This document shows positions 12,540 through 14,747 of a DNA stretch of 14,747 bases, one piece after another (position 1 is the stretch's first letter; the number at the start of each line of letters is the position of its first letter). The position numbers and the translations under genes are program-made. The DNA is from an uncultured Bacilli bacterium (GTDB taxonomy: Bacteria; Bacillota_I; Bacilli_A; RF39; UBA660). The notes below the pieces were generated by a model, which had not been told where the DNA came from, ran no database searches, and worked only from the letters and a program-made list of their open reading frames with translations. The stretch spans positions 1 to 14,747 of the forward strand of contig CAKPJX010000024.1 of assembly GCA_934163035.1 (NCBI GenBank). The letters run 5' to 3'.

Positions 12540-14747
12540 CAATTTTAATAGAAACTTTTTCATCATTCAAATCAGTATAATTATCTAAGCTGCTATCTTT
12601 TATTAAATCATCACCTAAGACTTCACCCATTATATAGTCTTTATAATATTCAAACATCTTATCTATTTGATCATTTCCATTATAATATACCACAATATGA
12701 TCAGTAATAATGAAATCCATCTCTTTTCTTAAACTTTGTACTTTACGAACAAATTCACGAGCAAGTCCCTCTAGAATCAACTCTTCAGTTAATTCTGTAT
12801 CAAGTACGATACATGTACGACTATTACTACTAGATGTATACCCTTCTTTTTGTTTTAAAGTAATAATAACCATATCACTAGTAATCTTAAAGTCTTCTCC
12901 ACTAAGCTTAACTGTAAGTCCTTCATTATTAATTTTTTCCACATCATCACTTGAAAGCTCAGAAAGTATTCCCTGTAACTCTTTGATTTTAGAACCTAAA
13001 GTCTTCCCCAAAACTTTGAAGTTAGGTTTAACTATATATTCAAGATAGTCTGCCATATCCTCTTTAAAGATTATTTCCTTAACATTTAATTCTTCTTGAA
13101 TTGTAGGAAGTAAATCACCAATAATTATTTGATCACTCTTTGGTAAAATTAAACTTTTTATTGGTTGACGTACTTTTATATTAACTTCTTCTCTAGCATA
13201 TCTACCTAATGAGCAAATATCCCTAACTAAATCCATTCTTTCTTCTACTACTGAATCTATTAAATCTTCATTTTCAACTGGGAAATCCTCTAAATGAACT
13301 GATTCCTTGCCAGTTAATTTTTGATAAATCTCTTCAGTAATATATGGTGTCATTGGTGCACACAATTTACACAATGTAAGTAAAACTTCATAAGTAGTTA
13401 AATACACACATTTTTTAGAATCAGTTAATTCACTATCCCAGAAACGTCTACGATTTCCCCTAATATACCAGTTAGATAAATCATCATTTAAGAATGGAAC
13501 TATAGCCTTAGCCACCTTATTTAAATCATATTCTTGGTAAGCAGCATTAACTTTCTTGATTAAATTATTAAGCTTTGAAAGTAACCATTTATCCATTAAA
13601 TCACGATCTTTAACCGGAATATTATATTCTCTAGGATCAATATTATCAGCATTAGCATACATTTCAAAGAATGAATATGCATTTCTAAATGTTGAAATAT
13701 ATTTTGAATAAATTTCTTTTAAACCATCTTCATCAAACTTAAGTGGTGTCCATACAGGTGAGGCATAAAGCATATAGAATCTCACTGTATCAGCTCCATT
13801 TTTCTCCATTACTTCAAATGGACTAATGGCATTACCTCTAGATTTATGCATCTTTTGTCCATACTTATCTAACAATAAATCATTTACTAATACATTCTTA
13901 TAAGGACTAACTCCTTTAACAAATACTGAAATAACAAGTAATGAATAAAACCAACCACGAGTCTGATCAATACCTTCACTTATAAAATCAGCAGGAAATT
14001 GACTTTCCCATAATTCTTTATTCTCAAATGGATAATGATATTGAGCAAAAGGCATAGCTCCAGAATCAAACCAACAATCAATAACATCTTTAACACGAGT
14101 CATCGGCTTACCACATTTAGGACATTTTATATGAATATCATCAACATATGGTCTATGTAATTCAATATCTTCTCCTACATCTTCTATTGCCTTTTCCCTT
14201 AGTTCATCACGTGATCCAATCATGACATCACAACCACAGCTACATCTCCATAAAGGAATTGGTGTACCCCAATATCTATTACGAGAAATTGCCCAATCAT
14301 TCATATTTTCAAGCCAATTACCAAATCTTTTCTCACCAACAAAATCTGGATACCAATTAACTTTATTATTTTCATCAATTATTTCTTGTTTTTTAGCTGT
14401 CGTTTTAATATATAATGATGGTTTTGAATAATAAACTAAAGGCGTTTTACATCTCCAGCAATGTGGATAATTATGTAGCATTTTTTGCTTTTTAAATAAC
14501 TTATCTTCTCCAGCAAGATATTTAATAATTTCAATTTCTAGTTCAGGAGCAACAACAAGTCTACCCTTCCAAGGACCATCAGTGTAACAACCATCTTCTC
14601 CAACTGGGTTTAATAATGGTAAATTATATTTCAATCCAACCTCATAGTCATCTTGACCAAAAGCAGGAGCCATATGAACAACACCAGTACCATCTTCCAT
14701 AGTTACATAATTATCACATGTAACAAAGAATGCCTTCTTATCTACTT
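12523..14747 (-). CDS. ileS: Isoleucyl-tRNA synthetase, C-terminal part (5' end off the window)
   Basis: About 740 residues of a class I aminoacyl-tRNA synthetase that charges tRNA-Ile; the N-terminus with the HIGH motif lies beyond the right edge and the frame is open there. The fragment begins near the end of the editing (CP1) domain (MEDGTGVVHMAPAFGQDDY). It then shows RNRYWGTPIPLW, cysteine pairs (CWRCK, CSCGC, CPKCGK), FISEGIDQTRGWFYSLL, the ATP-loop motif QKMHKSRGN in place of the common KMSKS, the anticodon-binding domain, and a C-terminal extension (KPNFKVLGKTLGSKIKEL) of the type seen in the eukaryote-like IleS2 class. Chemically, Ile-tRNA formation with Val proofreading. The gene ends in its own terminator. 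Confidence 0.96.
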   Translation of the reverse strand, partial: VDKKAFFVTCDNYVTMEDGTGVVHMAPAFGQDDYEVGLKYNLPLLNPVGEDGCYTDGPWKGRLVVAPELEIEIIKYLAGEDKLFKKQKMLHNYPHCWRCKTPLVYYSKPSLYIKTTAKKQEIIDENNKVNWYPDFVGEKRFGNWLENMNDWAISRNRYWGTPIPLWRCSCGCDVMIGSRDELREKAIEDVGEDIELHRPYVDDIHIKCPKCGKPMTRVKDVIDCWFDSGAMPFAQYHYPFENKELWESQFPADFISEGIDQTRGWFYSLLVISVFVKGVSPYKNVLVNDLLLDKYGQKMHKSRGNAISPFEVMEKNGADTVRFYMLYASPVWTPLKFDEDGLKEIYSKYISTFRNAYSFFEMYANADNIDPREYNIPVKDRDLMDKWLLSKLNNLIKKVNAAYQEYDLNKVAKAIVPFLNDDLSNWYIRGNRRRFWDSELTDSKKCVYLTTYEVLLTLCKLCAPMTPYITEEIYQKLTGKESVHLEDFPVENEDLIDSVVEERMDLVRDICSLGRYAREEVNIKVRQPIKSLILPKSDQIIIGDLLPTIQEELNVKEIIFKEDMADYLEYIVKPNFKVLGKTLGSKIKELQGILSELSSDDVEKINNEGLTVKLSGEDFKITSDMVIITLKQKEGYTSSSNSRTCIVLDTELTEELILEGLAREFVRKVQSLRKEMDFIITDHIVVYYNGNDQIDKMFEYYKDYIMGEVLGDDLIKDSSLDNYTDLNDEKVSIKIEKVVK

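Overview
The window is very AT-rich DNA from a low-GC Gram-positive bacterium (Bacillota). UGA and UAG both act as stops and tryptophan is UGG, so the standard bacterial code applies. Sporulation genes of the yqfC/yqfD, gerE, gerM and spoIIIAH families are present. GerE is close to the Bacillus subtilis protein as recalled, and two stretches keep B. subtilis-like gene neighbourhoods (rpsU-yqeY-yqfC-yqfD, and gerE near gerM). This points to a spore-forming or formerly spore-forming member of the class Bacilli, possibly one of the gut orders known mainly from metagenomes; that last placement is a guess. Every gene in the window is on the minus strand, so transcription runs from right to left.

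Reading with transcription: (1) the end of ileS (12523-14747, 5' end off the window) closes with a terminator that overlaps its stop codon. (2) A four-gene operon (12465-9385) encodes a membrane-anchored thioredoxin-like protein, a FabG-like short-chain dehydrogenase, a YnbB-type PLP enzyme and a membrane protein with a zinc ribbon, and it ends in a terminator. (3) A sporulation block (9299-7526) holds a SpoIIIAH-like protein, GerE and GerM, with mother-cell-type promoter motifs. (4) An LtaS-like membrane sulfatase-fold enzyme follows (7468-5666). (5) A tRNA-Arg(UCU) sits between a good promoter and a strong terminator (5501-5425). (6) A compact bacteriocin locus (5302-2409) contains a C39 peptidase/ABC exporter, a frameshifted accessory protein, two very small double-glycine peptides and a 45-residue membrane peptide that may give immunity. 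All five are nested or overlapping, and three of them are too short or too oddly started to be found by routine ORF calling. (7) The block rpsU, yqeY, yqfC, yqfD and the start of a membrane protein gene runs to the left edge.

The most interesting parts are the bacteriocin locus and a shared promoter/leader module. The bacteriocin locus looks like a two-peptide (class IIb-type) system. Both predicted mature peptides carry a GxxxG motif and one C-terminal cysteine. The exporter accessory gene is split by a nine-T homopolymer at a perfect -1 slippery heptamer directly before a stop codon. The module CATAYAAT-N5-AGGTGAT precedes three sporulation genes (yqfC, gerM, gerE) at identical spacing, which would place the Shine-Dalgarno sequence at the very 5' end of each mRNA.
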